DNA of 64,000 nt from Chlorobium sp. (GTDB taxonomy: Bacteria; Bacteroidota; Chlorobiia; Chlorobiales; Chlorobiaceae). The notes under the pieces are model-generated. The model was not told the DNA's origin and did no database searches. It saw only the letters and a program-made list of their open reading frames with translations. Shown here piece after piece: positions 55,126 to 64,000 of the stretch; within the stretch, counting starts at the first letter, position 1; each line of letters starts with the position of its first letter. A program made the position numbers and the translations under genes. The stretch is taken from positions 1 to 64,000 of the forward strand of contig JABMPC010000056.1 in the NCBI GenBank assembly GCA_013203905.1. The letters are read 5' to 3'.

Positions 55126-55965
55126 TTATTTTGCGTTTCTGCCGCGGACAATCAGTTTCTGTGAAGCCTTCTTCTTATTTCTGGTCTTCAGCCCCTTGGC
55201 AAGCTGTCCCCACGGTGACTTGGGATGTCTTCTGCCACCACCGGATTTAGATCTGCCTTCACCACCACCCATCGGGTGATCGACCGGGTTCATTGCCATA
55301 CCTCTGGTCTGAGGACGGATACCAAGCCAGCGACTTCTGCCGGCCTTACCGAGAACAAGATTTTCATGGTCGGTATTGCCCACAACACCAATGGTTGCTC
55401 TGCACTCAACACGAACCTTGCGTATTTCACCTGAAGGAAGCTTCAGCGTAACATAATCACCTTCACGGGCTGCAAGGACTGCAAATGTTCCTGCTGAACG
55501 GACAATCTGTCCCCCCTTTCCGGCCTTCATCTCAACATTATGAATATCAGTGCCAAGCGGAATGTTCTTCAGCGGCATGGTATTGCCAGTCCTGACCTCC
55601 ACCTTATCACCACTCTCAACTTTATCACCAACCTTCAAACCTTTCGGGGCGAGAATATAACGCTTTTCTCCATCATTATAATGAAGAAGTGCAATTCTTG
55701 ATGACCTGTTCGGATCATACTCAATGGAAGCAACCGTTGCGGGTACGCCGTCTTTGGTACGCTTGAAATCAATGATCCTGTAGTGACGCCTGTGTCCGCC
55801 TCCGCGATGTCGCGAAGTTTTCCGGCCTGTATTGTTCCGGCCGCCCGATTTTTTCAGGGGCACCAGCAGGCGTTTTTCAGGCGTGCTTTTGGTGATTTCA
55901 TCAAATGCCGGGTATGACATGAATCGTGACCCTGGCGTCACCGGCAATAATTTCCTAATAGCCAT
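55126..55965 (-). CDS. rplB: Ribosomal protein L2
   Basis: A 279-residue protein needed for subunit joining and peptidyl-transferase centre structure. [51 protein letters not shown] and the loop [19 protein letters not shown] with its conserved His are intact. Confidence 0.98.
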   Translation of the reverse strand: MAIRKLLPVTPGSRFMSYPAFDEITKSTPEKRLLVPLKKSGGRNNTGRKTSRHRGGGHRRHYRIIDFKRTKDGVPATVASIEYDPNRSSRIALLHYNDGEKRYILAPKGLKVGDKVESGDKVEVRTGNTMPLKNIPLGTDIHNVEMKAGKGGQIVRSAGTFAVLAAREGDYVTLKLPSGEIRKVRVECRATIGVVGNTDHENLVLGKAGRSRWLGIRPQTRGMAMNPVDHPMGGGEGRSKSGGGRRHPKSPWGQLAKGLKTRNKKKASQKLIVRGRNAK

Positions 55966-55997
55966 TGTAAATTAAAATCTAACCTTTGTTGTAAGCT

Positions 55998-56309
55998 CTA
56001 TGCGTCGCCCTTCGGGGTTGCTCCCGAATAAAAATCTATTGACTGACCCTCGCCAAGCGTGACAATTGCCTTTTTTGTATCGTTCTTTTTGCCGGTCACA
56101 ACCCCTTTACGGGTATTCTGGCGGCGAGTTTTGCCTAAGCTGTTAAGCGTGCGAACGCTTTTAACATCCACGCCGAACTTCTCTTCGACGGCCATTTTTA
56201 TATCAATCTTGTCTGCGTCCAGCTTAACCTGGAAAACATACTGACCGCGATCCTCGGTGAGTCCGGTACTTTTTTCTGTCAGCCAGGGGCGCAACAACGG
56301 GTTTTTCAT
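55998..56309 (-). CDS. rplW: Ribosomal protein L23
   Basis: A 103-residue protein at the tunnel exit that docks SRP and trigger factor: [42 protein letters not shown]. Of two close ATGs, the second (56309) has AGGAG at 8 nt and is chosen; the first (56315) would be only about 2 nt from that site. Confidence 0.96.
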   Translation of the reverse strand: MKNPLLRPWLTEKSTGLTEDRGQYVFQVKLDADKIDIKMAVEEKFGVDVKSVRTLNSLGKTRRQNTRKGVVTGKKNDTKKAIVTLGEGQSIDFYSGATPKGDA

Positions 56310-56340
56310 TCTCATCTCTCCTGTTTACGGGATACCGGGG

Positions 56341-56967
56341 TTACCCTAAAGTCTCTTCTAATTTTTTCAATGCCGCTTTCTGAAACAGCACAGTGTGGCT
56401 GTTGAGAATATCATAGGTGGACGCCTTGTCAGCACTCATGATGTTGACCGTCTGGATATTTTTTCCAGAGCGCGCGATTGTCACATTGTATTCCGGGGTC
56501 AGCATAAGCGTTTTTTTCTCGTCGAGACCCAAGTTCTTCAGAATCGCTGCGAACGGCTTGGTCTTGATCTCTTCAAGCATGAAATCCTCAACAACAAGAA
56601 TTCTGCCATCCTGAGCTTTTGAGCTGAATGCTGAGCGACGGGCAAGCGCCTTCACTTTTTTATTAACCTTCTGGTCGTAACCGTGAGGCGTTGGTCCAAA
56701 AATGGTGCCGCCTCCAACCATTAAGGGGGAGCGGGTTGAACCCTGACGGGCATTACCGGTTCCTTTCTGGCGATATGGCTTGCGACCTCCACCCCTGACT
56801 TCAGCACGGGTCTTGGACTTGTGCGTTCCCTGCCTGCGATTGGCAAGAATCGACTTTACATCGAGATATACCGCATGCTCCGATACTTCAGCTCCAAAAA
56901 TGTCATCACAGAGGGTAATGACCTCACCTGATTCAGTGCCGGCGGTAGTTAAGACTTTAAGTTCCAT
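56341..56967 (-). CDS. rplD: Ribosomal protein L4
   Basis: A 208-residue protein; RQGTHKSKTRAEVRGGGRKPYRQKGTG is the long loop that lines the exit tunnel. In E. coli L4 also attenuates this operon through its leader; whether that holds here cannot be judged. Confidence 0.98.
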   Translation of the reverse strand: MELKVLTTAGTESGEVITLCDDIFGAEVSEHAVYLDVKSILANRRQGTHKSKTRAEVRGGGRKPYRQKGTGNARQGSTRSPLMVGGGTIFGPTPHGYDQKVNKKVKALARRSAFSSKAQDGRILVVEDFMLEEIKTKPFAAILKNLGLDEKKTLMLTPEYNVTIARSGKNIQTVNIMSADKASTYDILNSHTVLFQKAALKKLEETLG

Positions 56968-56985
56968 GGCTTCGTGCAGTCAGCT

Positions 56986-57615
56986 TTACTTTTTTGTAGA
57001 AACAATCCTTACATAGGAATTCTTCGGGCCCGGCACAGGGCCTTTGACCATAATCAGGCTTGACTCAGGCATAATTTTTACTACCTGAAGGTTTCTGACG
57101 GTTACTGTATCAGTTCCCATGCGGCCACCCATCTTGGTACCCTTAAAGGTTTTCGAGGGATCTGAAGCTCCGCCTATCGAACCCGGTGCCCGCAGCCTGT
57201 CGGACTGACCGTGTGTACGCTGTCCGCCACCGAAATTGTGGCGTTTGACAACACCGGCAAATCCTTTGCCCTTCGAAATTCCCTGCACCTTGACAATCTC
57301 ACCTTCGGTGAACGATTCAACGAGCACAGGGCTGCCGGCTGTCAGTTCGCCGTCAAACATGGATGTGTCGAATTCAGCAGTCATATATCCGGGAGCAACT
57401 CCGGCCTTTTTATAATGACCGAGCATTGGCTTGTTCACCTTGGCCTCTTTCCTCTCACCGATCCCGACCTGATACGCATCGTATCCATCTATGCCGGCAC
57501 TTTTGACCTGCGTTACAAAGCAGGGCCCAGCCTGGATGATGGTACAGGGCACAGCCTCCCGCTTCTCATTGTACAGACGGGTCATGCCGATTTTCTTTCC
57601 CAGAATCGCACCCAT
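56986..57615 (-). CDS. rplC: Ribosomal protein L3
   Basis: A 209-residue protein that starts 50S assembly: [53 protein letters not shown]. It follows rpsJ by 24 nt. Confidence 0.98.
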   Translation of the reverse strand: MGAILGKKIGMTRLYNEKREAVPCTIIQAGPCFVTQVKSAGIDGYDAYQVGIGERKEAKVNKPMLGHYKKAGVAPGYMTAEFDTSMFDGELTAGSPVLVESFTEGEIVKVQGISKGKGFAGVVKRHNFGGGQRTHGQSDRLRAPGSIGGASDPSKTFKGTKMGGRMGTDTVTVRNLQVVKIMPESSLIMVKGPVPGPKNSYVRIVSTKK

Positions 57616-57639
57616 ATCAATAGCTCTTTATCTAATTCG

Positions 57640-57951
57640 TTAAGACTTGATTTCAACATCAACACCGCTCGGAAGCTCAAGCTTCATAAGCAGGTCAATG
57701 GTTCTAGAAGTCGGGTTCATGATCTCTATAAGCCTCTTGTGAGAGGAGAATGAGAACTGCTCACGCGACTTCTTGTCAACATGGGGAGACCGGTTCACGG
57801 TATACACATGCGATTTTGTCGGCAGCGGTATGGGGCCAAAGATTATTGCATCAGTCTCCTTGACCACTTCTATAATCCGTGAAGCCCACTTATCAACCAG
57901 GCTATGGTCGTAAGACTTAAGCTTGATTCTGATCTTTTGCTGTACAGCCAC
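57640..57951 (-). CDS. rpsJ: Ribosomal protein S10 (NusE)
   Basis: A 103-residue protein of the 30S head, also the NusE antitermination factor. [17 protein letters not shown] and [28 protein letters not shown] are typical. The start codon is GTG at 57951, with AGGG 7 nt upstream. Only 33 nt separate it from the terminator that follows tuf. Confidence 0.98.
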   Translation of the reverse strand: MAVQQKIRIKLKSYDHSLVDKWASRIIEVVKETDAIIFGPIPLPTKSHVYTVNRSPHVDKKSREQFSFSSHKRLIEIMNPTSRTIDLLMKLELPSGVDVEIKS

Positions 57952-57984
57952 TTGTCAACCCTGTTTCATGTTATCGATAAAAAA

Positions 57985-58010
57985 GGGGCGGAGAGCTTTC
58001 ACTCCGCCCC
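57985..58010 (-). terminator. Intrinsic terminator between tuf and rpsJ
   Basis: On the minus strand GGGGCGGAG pairs with CTCCGCCCC (58010-58002 with 57993-57985) around an 8-nt loop, then TTTTTT. It lies 24 nt after the tuf stop codon and 33 nt before the rpsJ start. Confidence 0.85.
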
Positions 58011-58034
58011 ATGAAGCCTTATTCAGTCAAACTC

Positions 58035-59216
58035 TCAGTCGTTGATCTTGGTAACGGAACCAGCACCGACGGTACGACCGCCTTCACGGATAGCGAAACG
58101 AAGACCTTCATCCATAGCGATAGGAGCAATCAGCTCTACTTCAACCGATAGGTTGTCGCCGGGCATGACCATTTCCACACCTTCAGGAAGGCTTACCGCA
58201 CCGGTAACATCCGTGGTACGGAAGTAGAACTGAGGACGGTAGTTGGTAAAGAACGGCGTATGACGGCCACCCTCTTCCTTCTTCAGGATGTAGACCTCTG
58301 CTTTGAACTTGGTATGCGGTTTGATTGTGCCGGGTTTGGCAATAACCATGCCGCGCTCCAGATCATTTTTGTCAACGCCGCGGAGAAGAAGACCTGCATT
58401 GTCGCCAGCCTGTCCTTCATCAAGCAGCTTCTGGAACATTTCGATACCGGTAACAACAGACTTGCGGGTATCCTTGATACCGACAATCTCGACCTCTTCG
58501 TTGATCTTGACGCGGCCACGCTCAATTCTTCCGGTACCCACGGTACCACGACCTGAAATAGAGAATACATCCTCAACAGGCATCAGGAAGGGCTTGTCAA
58601 CATCGCGTACAGGCTCAGGAATGTAGTTGTCTACTGCATCCATAAGCTCCATGATAGCCTTTTCGCCCTCTGCATCGCCATCAAGCGCTTTGAGAGCAGA
58701 ACCTTTGATGATGGGAATATCGTCGCCGGGGAATCCATACTCTGTAAGAAGCTCACGAAGCTCCATCTCAACGAGCTCAAGAAGCTCAGGATCAGCAATG
58801 TCAACCTTGTTCAGGAAGACGACAAGCGCAGGAACATTCACCTGACGGGCAAGCAGGATATGCTCGCGGGTCTGGGGCATAGGGCCGTCGGTACCGGCAA
58901 CCACGAGGATGGCGCCATCCATCTGTGCTGCACCAGTGATCATGTTCTTGATGTAATCAGCGTGACCCGGGCAGTCAATGTGCGCATAGTGCCGTTTTTC
59001 GGTCTGGTACTCCACATGGGCAGTTGAAATGGTAATACCGCGCTCGCGCTCTTCAGGAGCCTTATCAATATCGCCGAACTCGCGTGCGGCTGCCATTCCC
59101 GACTTTGAAAGCACCGAGGTGATTGCTGCTGTCAGGGTTGTTTTTCCGTGGTCAACATGGCCGATGGTACCGATATTGACATGAGGTTTATCCCTCTTGT
59201 AGGACTCTTTTGCCAT
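58035..59216 (-). CDS. tuf: Elongation factor Tu
   Basis: Delivers aminoacyl-tRNA to the ribosome. A 393-residue GTPase: G1 GHVDHGKTT, switch I with the GITI threonine, G3 DCPGHADY, G4 NKVD, and domains 2 and 3 ([23 protein letters not shown]). It is the last gene of the str group (rpsL-rpsG-fusA-tuf) and the only tuf in the window. Confidence 0.99.
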   Translation of the reverse strand: MAKESYKRDKPHVNIGTIGHVDHGKTTLTAAITSVLSKSGMAAAREFGDIDKAPEERERGITISTAHVEYQTEKRHYAHIDCPGHADYIKNMITGAAQMDGAILVVAGTDGPMPQTREHILLARQVNVPALVVFLNKVDIADPELLELVEMELRELLTEYGFPGDDIPIIKGSALKALDGDAEGEKAIMELMDAVDNYIPEPVRDVDKPFLMPVEDVFSISGRGTVGTGRIERGRVKINEEVEIVGIKDTRKSVVTGIEMFQKLLDEGQAGDNAGLLLRGVDKNDLERGMVIAKPGTIKPHTKFKAEVYILKKEEGGRHTPFFTNYRPQFYFRTTDVTGAVSLPEGVEMVMPGDNLSVEVELIAPIAMDEGLRFAIREGGRTVGAGSVTKIND

Positions 59217-59284
59217 AACTTTATCTCCGATCTGTTAGCTTTTGTTGTTTGTGATAAAATGGTCTTTACTGCACCTTACTCTTA

Positions 59285-61396
59285 CTAGTCGTCCTTGTTT
59301 GAGCGCTTTTCCTGAAGGGTTTCTGCAATGTTTTTCGGAACCTCCCGGTAACTCTCAAACTCCATTGAGTAGTTAGCACGCCCCTGGGTCATCGACCGGA
59401 GGTCGGTAGAGTAACCGAACATTGCTGAAAGCGGAACTTTTGCCCCTACAAACTGGGCTCCCGCCCTCTGTCCCATTCCCTCGATATGCCCACGACGGCC
59501 AGACAGGTCGCCCATAACATCACCGAGATACTCTTCCGGGGTAATAACCTCAACCTTCATGATAGGCTCAAGCAGAACAGGATTGGCCTTTCTGGCACCA
59601 CCCTTGAAACCTATTGAACCGGCAATCTTGAAAGCCATTTCAGAGGAGTCAACATCATGGTACTTACCGTCAAACAGTGTCACCTTGATATCCTGCATGG
59701 GATAACCAGCAACAACGCCGTCCTTCATTGCCTCCTGAATACCGGCATTCACTGCAGGGATATACTCCCTCGGAATGACGCCACCCTTGACCGCATCAAC
59801 AAATTCATAACCCTTGCCCTCTTCAAGCGGCTCAACGGTAATGTTGACCAGGCCGAACTGGCCTTTACCGCCAGACTGACGGACAAACTTGCCCTCGAAG
59901 TCAACTTTTGCGCGAATGGTTTCACGGTAGGCAACCTGTGGCTGACCAACATTAGCCTCAACATTGAACTCACGACGAAGCCTATCGACAAGAATTTCAA
60001 GATGAAGCTCACCCATACCCGCTATCAGGGTCTGACCCGTTTCCTCATCGGTTTTCACACGGAAGGTCGGATCCTCTTCCGCAAGCTTTGCGAGCGACAC
60101 ACCGAGCTTATCTGAATCAACTTTGGTTTTCGGCTCGATTGCAATCTGAATGACCGGCTCAGGGAAAACCATTTTTTCAAGGACAACAGGGTTGGCCTCG
60201 TCGCAAAGGGTATCACCTGTGCGAACCTCTTTGAGGCCCACCGCAGCAGCAATATCGCCGGAGTAGACGCAATCCAGGTCTTCCCGCTTGTTTGAATGCA
60301 TCTGAAGCACCCTTCCTACCCGCTCTTTCTTCCCGGTAATTGAGTTGAGAACATAACTTCCCGCCTTGAGCTTTCCTGAATAAACACGGAAGAATGTCAG
60401 CTTGCCGACAAACGGATCAGTCGCAATTTTAAATGCAAGAGCAGCAAAAGGCTCATCATCATTCGGATGACGGACGACATCTTCTTCTGTACGGGGATGA
60501 TGACCCTCAACCTCGCCATCATCAAGCGGGGATGCGAGATAATCAACCACTGCATCAAGCATGAACTGCACACCCTTGTTCTTGAACGAGGAGCCACAGA
60601 GCACAGGGATGATATCAACATTCAGTGTCGCCTGACGAAGCACTTTGCGCACCTCAGACTCGGTAATATCTTCTCCGTCGAGATATTTCTCAAGAAGGGT
60701 TTCATCAACCTCAGAAACAGCCTCAAGCATATTGATTCTCCATGTCCGGGCCTCATTCTCCAGGTCATGCGGAATCTCCACCTCTTCGTAGGTACTGCCA
60801 TCTTCCTTATCAAAGATGATGCCTTTCATTCTTATGAGATCAACAAAACCAGCATAAATCTCACCCTCACCGATCGGAATCTGAATCGGAACAGGGTTCG
60901 CACTCAGCCTTTCCCGAATAGCCTTTATCGTCTCAAAGAAATCAGCACCAGTCCTATCCATCTTATTAACATAGGCAATGCGGGGGACGCCGTACTTGTT
61001 TGCCTGGCGCCATACAGTCTCCGACTGGGGCTCAACACCACCAACCGCGCAGAACAGAGCGACAGCACCATCAAGCACACGCAACGATCGCTCTACCTCA
61101 ACAGTAAAGTCAACATGGCCGGGAGTATCGATAATATTGATGCGATGATTCACTCCTGTATAATTCCCATATTTCGGAGACCAGAAACAGGTTGTGGCTG
61201 CAGAAGTAATCGTTATGCCGCGCTCTTTCTCCTGCTCCATCCAATCCATGGTCGCACCGCCATCATGAACCTCACCCATCCTGTGCAGACGCCCCGTATA
61301 ATAGAGGATCCTCTCAGTGGTCGTAGTCTTACCGGCATCAATGTGAGCCATAATACCGATGTTACGAACCTTATCCAGTGCAACCTGCCGTGTCAT
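59285..61396 (-). CDS. fusA: Elongation factor G
   Basis: Drives translocation and, with RRF, recycling. A 703-residue five-domain GTPase: G1 [32 protein letters not shown], then domains III-V ([35 protein letters not shown]). Full length for canonical EF-G. Confidence 0.99.
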   Translation of the reverse strand: MTRQVALDKVRNIGIMAHIDAGKTTTTERILYYTGRLHRMGEVHDGGATMDWMEQEKERGITITSAATTCFWSPKYGNYTGVNHRINIIDTPGHVDFTVEVERSLRVLDGAVALFCAVGGVEPQSETVWRQANKYGVPRIAYVNKMDRTGADFFETIKAIRERLSANPVPIQIPIGEGEIYAGFVDLIRMKGIIFDKEDGSTYEEVEIPHDLENEARTWRINMLEAVSEVDETLLEKYLDGEDITESEVRKVLRQATLNVDIIPVLCGSSFKNKGVQFMLDAVVDYLASPLDDGEVEGHHPRTEEDVVRHPNDDEPFAALAFKIATDPFVGKLTFFRVYSGKLKAGSYVLNSITGKKERVGRVLQMHSNKREDLDCVYSGDIAAAVGLKEVRTGDTLCDEANPVVLEKMVFPEPVIQIAIEPKTKVDSDKLGVSLAKLAEEDPTFRVKTDEETGQTLIAGMGELHLEILVDRLRREFNVEANVGQPQVAYRETIRAKVDFEGKFVRQSGGKGQFGLVNITVEPLEEGKGYEFVDAVKGGVIPREYIPAVNAGIQEAMKDGVVAGYPMQDIKVTLFDGKYHDVDSSEMAFKIAGSIGFKGGARKANPVLLEPIMKVEVITPEEYLGDVMGDLSGRRGHIEGMGQRAGAQFVGAKVPLSAMFGYSTDLRSMTQGRANYSMEFESYREVPKNIAETLQEKRSNKDD

Positions 61397-61432
61397 ATCA
61401 ATTATTTTATTCTATTTATACCTGTCGCCGCT

Positions 61433-61900
61433 TCAGAAGCGGAAATGCGCAAACGCCTTGTTCGCATCAGCCATACGATGTACCTCATCACGCTTCTTCA
61501 CTGAAGCGCCCTGCTCTCCGGCAGCGTCCATCAACTCTGCAGCAAGCTTTTCAGCCATTGAACGGCCACCGCGCTTCGTCGCATACTGTTTCAACCAGCG
61601 GAACGCAAGAGCGCCGCGGCGGGAGGGCTTTACCTCCATCGGAATCTGGTAAGTCGCACCACCAACACGCTTGCTGCGAACTTCAACCACAGGAGCAATA
61701 TTGGACATTGCGCGATGATATACCTCTAAAGGAGTCTCCTCCGTCATCTTCTCACCAATGATCGCAAACGCGTCATAGACAATCTTTGTGGCAACATCTT
61801 TTTTGCCATCAAGCATTACCGCGTTAATGAAACGCGCAACACTCTCATCACTGTACCGGACATCCACACCCGTCCTCTTGTAGCCACCTTTTTTCGACAT
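61433..61900 (-). CDS. rpsG: Ribosomal protein S7
   Basis: A 155-residue nucleator of 30S head assembly: KGGYKRTGVDVRYSDESVARFIN and the beta hairpin EVRSKRVGGATYQIPMEV. In E. coli S7 represses the str operon between rpsL and rpsG; the gap here is only 27 nt and shows no clear target. Confidence 0.98.
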   Translation of the reverse strand: MSKKGGYKRTGVDVRYSDESVARFINAVMLDGKKDVATKIVYDAFAIIGEKMTEETPLEVYHRAMSNIAPVVEVRSKRVGGATYQIPMEVKPSRRGALAFRWLKQYATKRGGRSMAEKLAAELMDAAGEQGASVKKRDEVHRMADANKAFAHFRF

Positions 61901-61927
61901 AATTCCCTGATGAATTGATGATTCGAT

Positions 61928-62326
61928 TTATTTTTTACCCTTTGCCGCACCAGCCTCCTTGGGCTGCTTGGCGCCGTACTTTGAACGGCTCTGCCTGCGA
62001 TCAGCAACACCCGAAGTGTCAAGCGAACCACGGACAATATGATAACGGACACCAGGAAGATCCTTTACCCTGCCGCCGCGAATCAGAACAATGGAGTGCT
62101 CCTGCAGGTTATGGCCTTCGCCGGGAATATAAGCCGTCACTTCAATCTTGTTTGAGAGCCTGACACGCGCAACCTTACGCAGAGCCGAGTTAGGCTTTTT
62201 CGGCGTCGTCGTGTATACACGGGTACAGACCCCGCGCTTCTGCGGGCATTTCTCCAGCGCCGGTGACGCTGTTTTTGACGCTTTTACACTTCTACCGTGC
62301 CTGATAAGCTGCTGAATCGTCGGCAT
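61928..62326 (-). CDS. rpsL: Ribosomal protein S12
   Basis: A 132-residue decoding-centre protein: [36 protein letters not shown], and [16 protein letters not shown]. Lys at the position linked to streptomycin sensitivity (in TTPKKPNS) is wild type. It is the first gene of the ribosomal block. Confidence 0.98.
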   Translation of the reverse strand: MPTIQQLIRHGRSVKASKTASPALEKCPQKRGVCTRVYTTTPKKPNSALRKVARVRLSNKIEVTAYIPGEGHNLQEHSIVLIRGGRVKDLPGVRYHIVRGSLDTSGVADRRQSRSKYGAKQPKEAGAAKGKK

Positions 62327-62399
62327 ACTGGAACTCTCTTTCTATTTAAAAACCTCTGATGACAAATCACTATGTACTGAAAAATCCATAAGGACAACC

Positions 62400-62427
62400 A
62401 ATGTAAGCGAATTTAAAAAAAAAACAA
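62400..62427 (-). promoter_or_regulatory. Candidate promoter of the str operon
   Basis: Minus strand TTGTTT (62427-62422), 16 nt, TACATT (62405-62400), preceded by T-rich DNA. It gives a leader of about 65-70 nt before rpsL. Found by eye; the -35 match overlaps the T-run of the upstream terminator. Confidence 0.3.
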
Positions 62428-62437
62428 AACTGAAAAC

Positions 62438-62469
62438 ATCATTTTTCATCCCCTTCGTGAAAAAATGAT
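62438..62469 (-). terminator. Intrinsic terminator after the glycosyltransferase-like gene
   Basis: Minus strand: 62469-62458 pairs with 62448-62438 (ATCATTTTT(T)CA against TGAAAAATGAT, one bulge) around a 9-nt loop, followed by a T-rich tract to about 62412. AT-rich but long. It isolates the ribosomal block from the upstream gene. Confidence 0.65.
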
Positions 62470-62499
62470 TTTCGTTTTCAGCCCGCTGCATCGCAGGTT

Positions 62500-63825
62500 T
62501 CAGACCGGTAGCGTCAAGGCGATCTCCCGCACCAGAGCCTCCATTACTTTTTCTTGCTGCGAAAGATCCTCAATGCCCTCACGGAACATACCACCACCGG
62601 CTCCGGCAATCTCCGTAAGCCTGGCGGCCAAGGTGGCGCCATCACCAGCAGGAACCGCCAGCCCGCCTGCTTCGGAGGCAAACCGTAAAATCACTTCATC
62701 GGGAGCAACAGCGACCCACGCAACTCCCATGCCCGCAATATCAACAAGAAGCTCCGGAACACGAAGAGAACCGCTATCCTGACGCCCAGAAGCAAAGAGC
62801 ACAAAGGATGCCTTCCTGCATAGCTCCAGCAGATCCCCTTCCGAGAAGGGACAGACAAGCTCAACTGAGCCCGCAAGCCCGAATTTTTTCAGCATTTTTT
62901 CCGATGCATTGTGCGTCACGGCAACCGCACCACTGCAGCAGCCGCCAGCCGCCCCCATTGAGCTGCTGAGCGAACGAAAAAAATCACTGGTCTCTTTCTC
63001 TGTCAGACGCTGCAGAAGAAAAACCGGCCTGCCTGAAGAATCCGGAATCCCTTCACCCGGAATGCGGGAGTCGTTGGCAGGAACGGAGGGCGTATCGGCA
63101 ATAATGGTAATGTCGTCATGGGTGACCCGTCCGAAATACCTTGTCAAGAAATATTCCTTCAGCGCCCTTGTAGGGGTAATGAGGCTGTAACCGCTTGTCA
63201 GCAGCTTCTCTTCAAGAGAGGACCCGTCACCTGAATGAAGACTCCCAGAGGGGGCAAACGACGAAGGCCGGGTTAGAGGGGCCTGCAGGTCGAAAAGAAC
63301 GGGCACGCCGTGACGGACGGAAAGCTCCAGCGCAATTTCAAGAGCGCAGGCAGAGGGCCCCTGAACGAAAATCGCCTCAATATCGCCGAAGCGGTTCATG
63401 ACATTTTCCGCAAGAGCACCCGCATGCTTCTCCCAGATAGCGCAAAGCCCCGGAGCACTGAAACGCGACGGCAGCACTTTTCCCAAAGTTCCTTTCGGCG
63501 GCATAGAGCCGCCATAAGCCAGTGCCGCAACCCCGCAGGCTTCCAGCTCCTCAACCGCAACAGGGGGCCCGGTTCTCCATATACGCTCTCCCTTGACGCC
63601 CGAAGCTTCCTCACCGGGAGCATCAGAGCCGGCAGACTCTCCCGATGAAACGAATGCCGGCGGCGCAATGACCATCGGCTCCCACCCATAGGCCGGAAGA
63701 CTGGACGCCATCCTGAAGGCCCTTGATGAGCCATCAGTCATGGCGGGCGGATAATTGGGAGCAAGAAAGAGAATTTTTCTCACGGTACTGAATTGGTTAA
63801 CCGGGAACGGCCTGGGCATTCCCAT
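62500..63825 (-). CDS. GT-B fold glycosyltransferase-like protein
   Basis: A 441-residue soluble protein. The N-terminus ILFLAPNYPPAMTDGSSRAFRMASSLPAYGWEPMVIAP is the classic start of GT4-type glycosyltransferases, and FSEGDLLELCRKASFVLFASGRQD with GLAVPAGDGATLAARL follows the C-terminal donor-domain pattern. The usual EGFG/EGxP-type catalytic Glu motif is not clear (LRVPELLVDIAGMGVAWVA is at that place), so donor and activity are uncertain. The start is open: ATG 63825 has no ribosome-binding site, and a GTG at 63783 would begin VRKILFLAPN. Confidence 0.65.
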   Translation of the reverse strand: MGMPRPFPVNQFSTVRKILFLAPNYPPAMTDGSSRAFRMASSLPAYGWEPMVIAPPAFVSSGESAGSDAPGEEASGVKGERIWRTGPPVAVEELEACGVAALAYGGSMPPKGTLGKVLPSRFSAPGLCAIWEKHAGALAENVMNRFGDIEAIFVQGPSACALEIALELSVRHGVPVLFDLQAPLTRPSSFAPSGSLHSGDGSSLEEKLLTSGYSLITPTRALKEYFLTRYFGRVTHDDITIIADTPSVPANDSRIPGEGIPDSSGRPVFLLQRLTEKETSDFFRSLSSSMGAAGGCCSGAVAVTHNASEKMLKKFGLAGSVELVCPFSEGDLLELCRKASFVLFASGRQDSGSLRVPELLVDIAGMGVAWVAVAPDEVILRFASEAGGLAVPAGDGATLAARLTEIAGAGGGMFREGIEDLSQQEKVMEALVREIALTLPV

Positions 63826-63860
63826 GCATTGAAAAACAAACGGGGCAATATAGTCATATC

Positions 63861-64000
63861 TCAGCTCTCTTCACTGCCTCGGCCTCCAATGAACACGCCT
63901 GAAACGAGCATCAGCAGCGCTGCGCCAAAACCCGCAAACGAAAGCATCCGGGCGCCCTCAAAGATGCTCCGGTCATACACGAACCGCACCCGATGAGTGC
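63861..64000 (-). CDS. 3' end of a membrane protein gene (partial, runs off the window)
   Basis: On the minus strand one frame is open from the window edge to TGA at 63863-63861, giving 45 residues. It reads FVYDRSIFEGARML, a hydrophobic helix (SFAGFGAALLMLVSGVFIGG) and a short tail GRGSEES. This looks like the last transmembrane helix of an inner-membrane protein. It ends 35 nt before the glycosyltransferase-like gene on the same strand. No family can be named from this fragment. Confidence 0.6.
   Translation of the reverse strand, partial: THRVRFVYDRSIFEGARMLSFAGFGAALLMLVSGVFIGGRGSEES

Overview
The window comes from a green sulfur bacterium (phylum Chlorobi: Chlorobium, Pelodictyon or a close relative). 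It carries all three subunits of the light-independent protochlorophyllide reductase (bchN, bchB, bchL), bchJ, and a bacteriochlorophyll c/d/e synthase (bchK) beside a phytol-kinase-like gene. The other genes are a Gram-negative core: lipid A genes, outer-membrane-type lipoproteins and a complete str/S10/spc/alpha ribosomal block. I see no insertion sequence, prophage, CRISPR array or recognisable defence island.

Layout. 1-5039 holds stress and single genes: a small heat-shock protein, a DUF4438-like protein, an M23 peptidase, ArfB, a cold-shock protein and a seven-bladed WD40 protein. 5159-13953 is one minus-strand run, read from high to low coordinate: cysteine synthase, NifS, NifU-like scaffold, MiaB, BchK, phytol-kinase-like protein, LpxH, HisG, a terminator, then a carotenoid-type glycosyltransferase. 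It joins sulfur and Fe-S supply to pigment tail attachment. 14290-17104 has a RodZ-like protein and a large TPR lipoprotein whose C-terminus looks like a CHAT domain without its catalytic core. 17313-19615 (plus) has a CorC-type membrane protein, a BCP peroxiredoxin and Ndk. 19678-29968 is a nine-gene minus-strand run (GlgA-like, GmhB-like, HemW, DUF2723 protein, LpxA, ROK kinase, ComF, RsmE, AI-2E-type permease) ending in a perfect 28-bp hairpin.

30097-38803 is the second pigment region. An Ig-like lipoprotein is coupled to bchJ on the plus strand and meets purA-MTH1187-bchN-bchB-bchL on the minus strand at a shared bidirectional terminator; engB follows. 38919-42300 has cysS, a divergent mannose-1-phosphate guanylyltransferase-like gene and rsmG.

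62326 down to 42365 (minus) is the classical ribosomal superoperon: rpsL, rpsG, fusA, tuf | rpsJ to secY, map, infA | rpmJ, rpsM, rpsK, rpsD, rpoA, rplQ. Two things stand out: a strong terminator between tuf and rpsJ, and a tRNA-Gly(UCC) gene between rplN and rplX. A glycosyltransferase-like gene and the 3' end of a membrane protein gene close the window.

I did not find a clearly new multi-gene system. The best leads are several enzymes with intact folds but altered active sites (GlgA-like, ManC-like, GmhB-like, ROK, CHAT-like), the phytol-kinase/BchK pair, the lipoprotein-BchJ coupling, and the control points inside the ribosomal operon.
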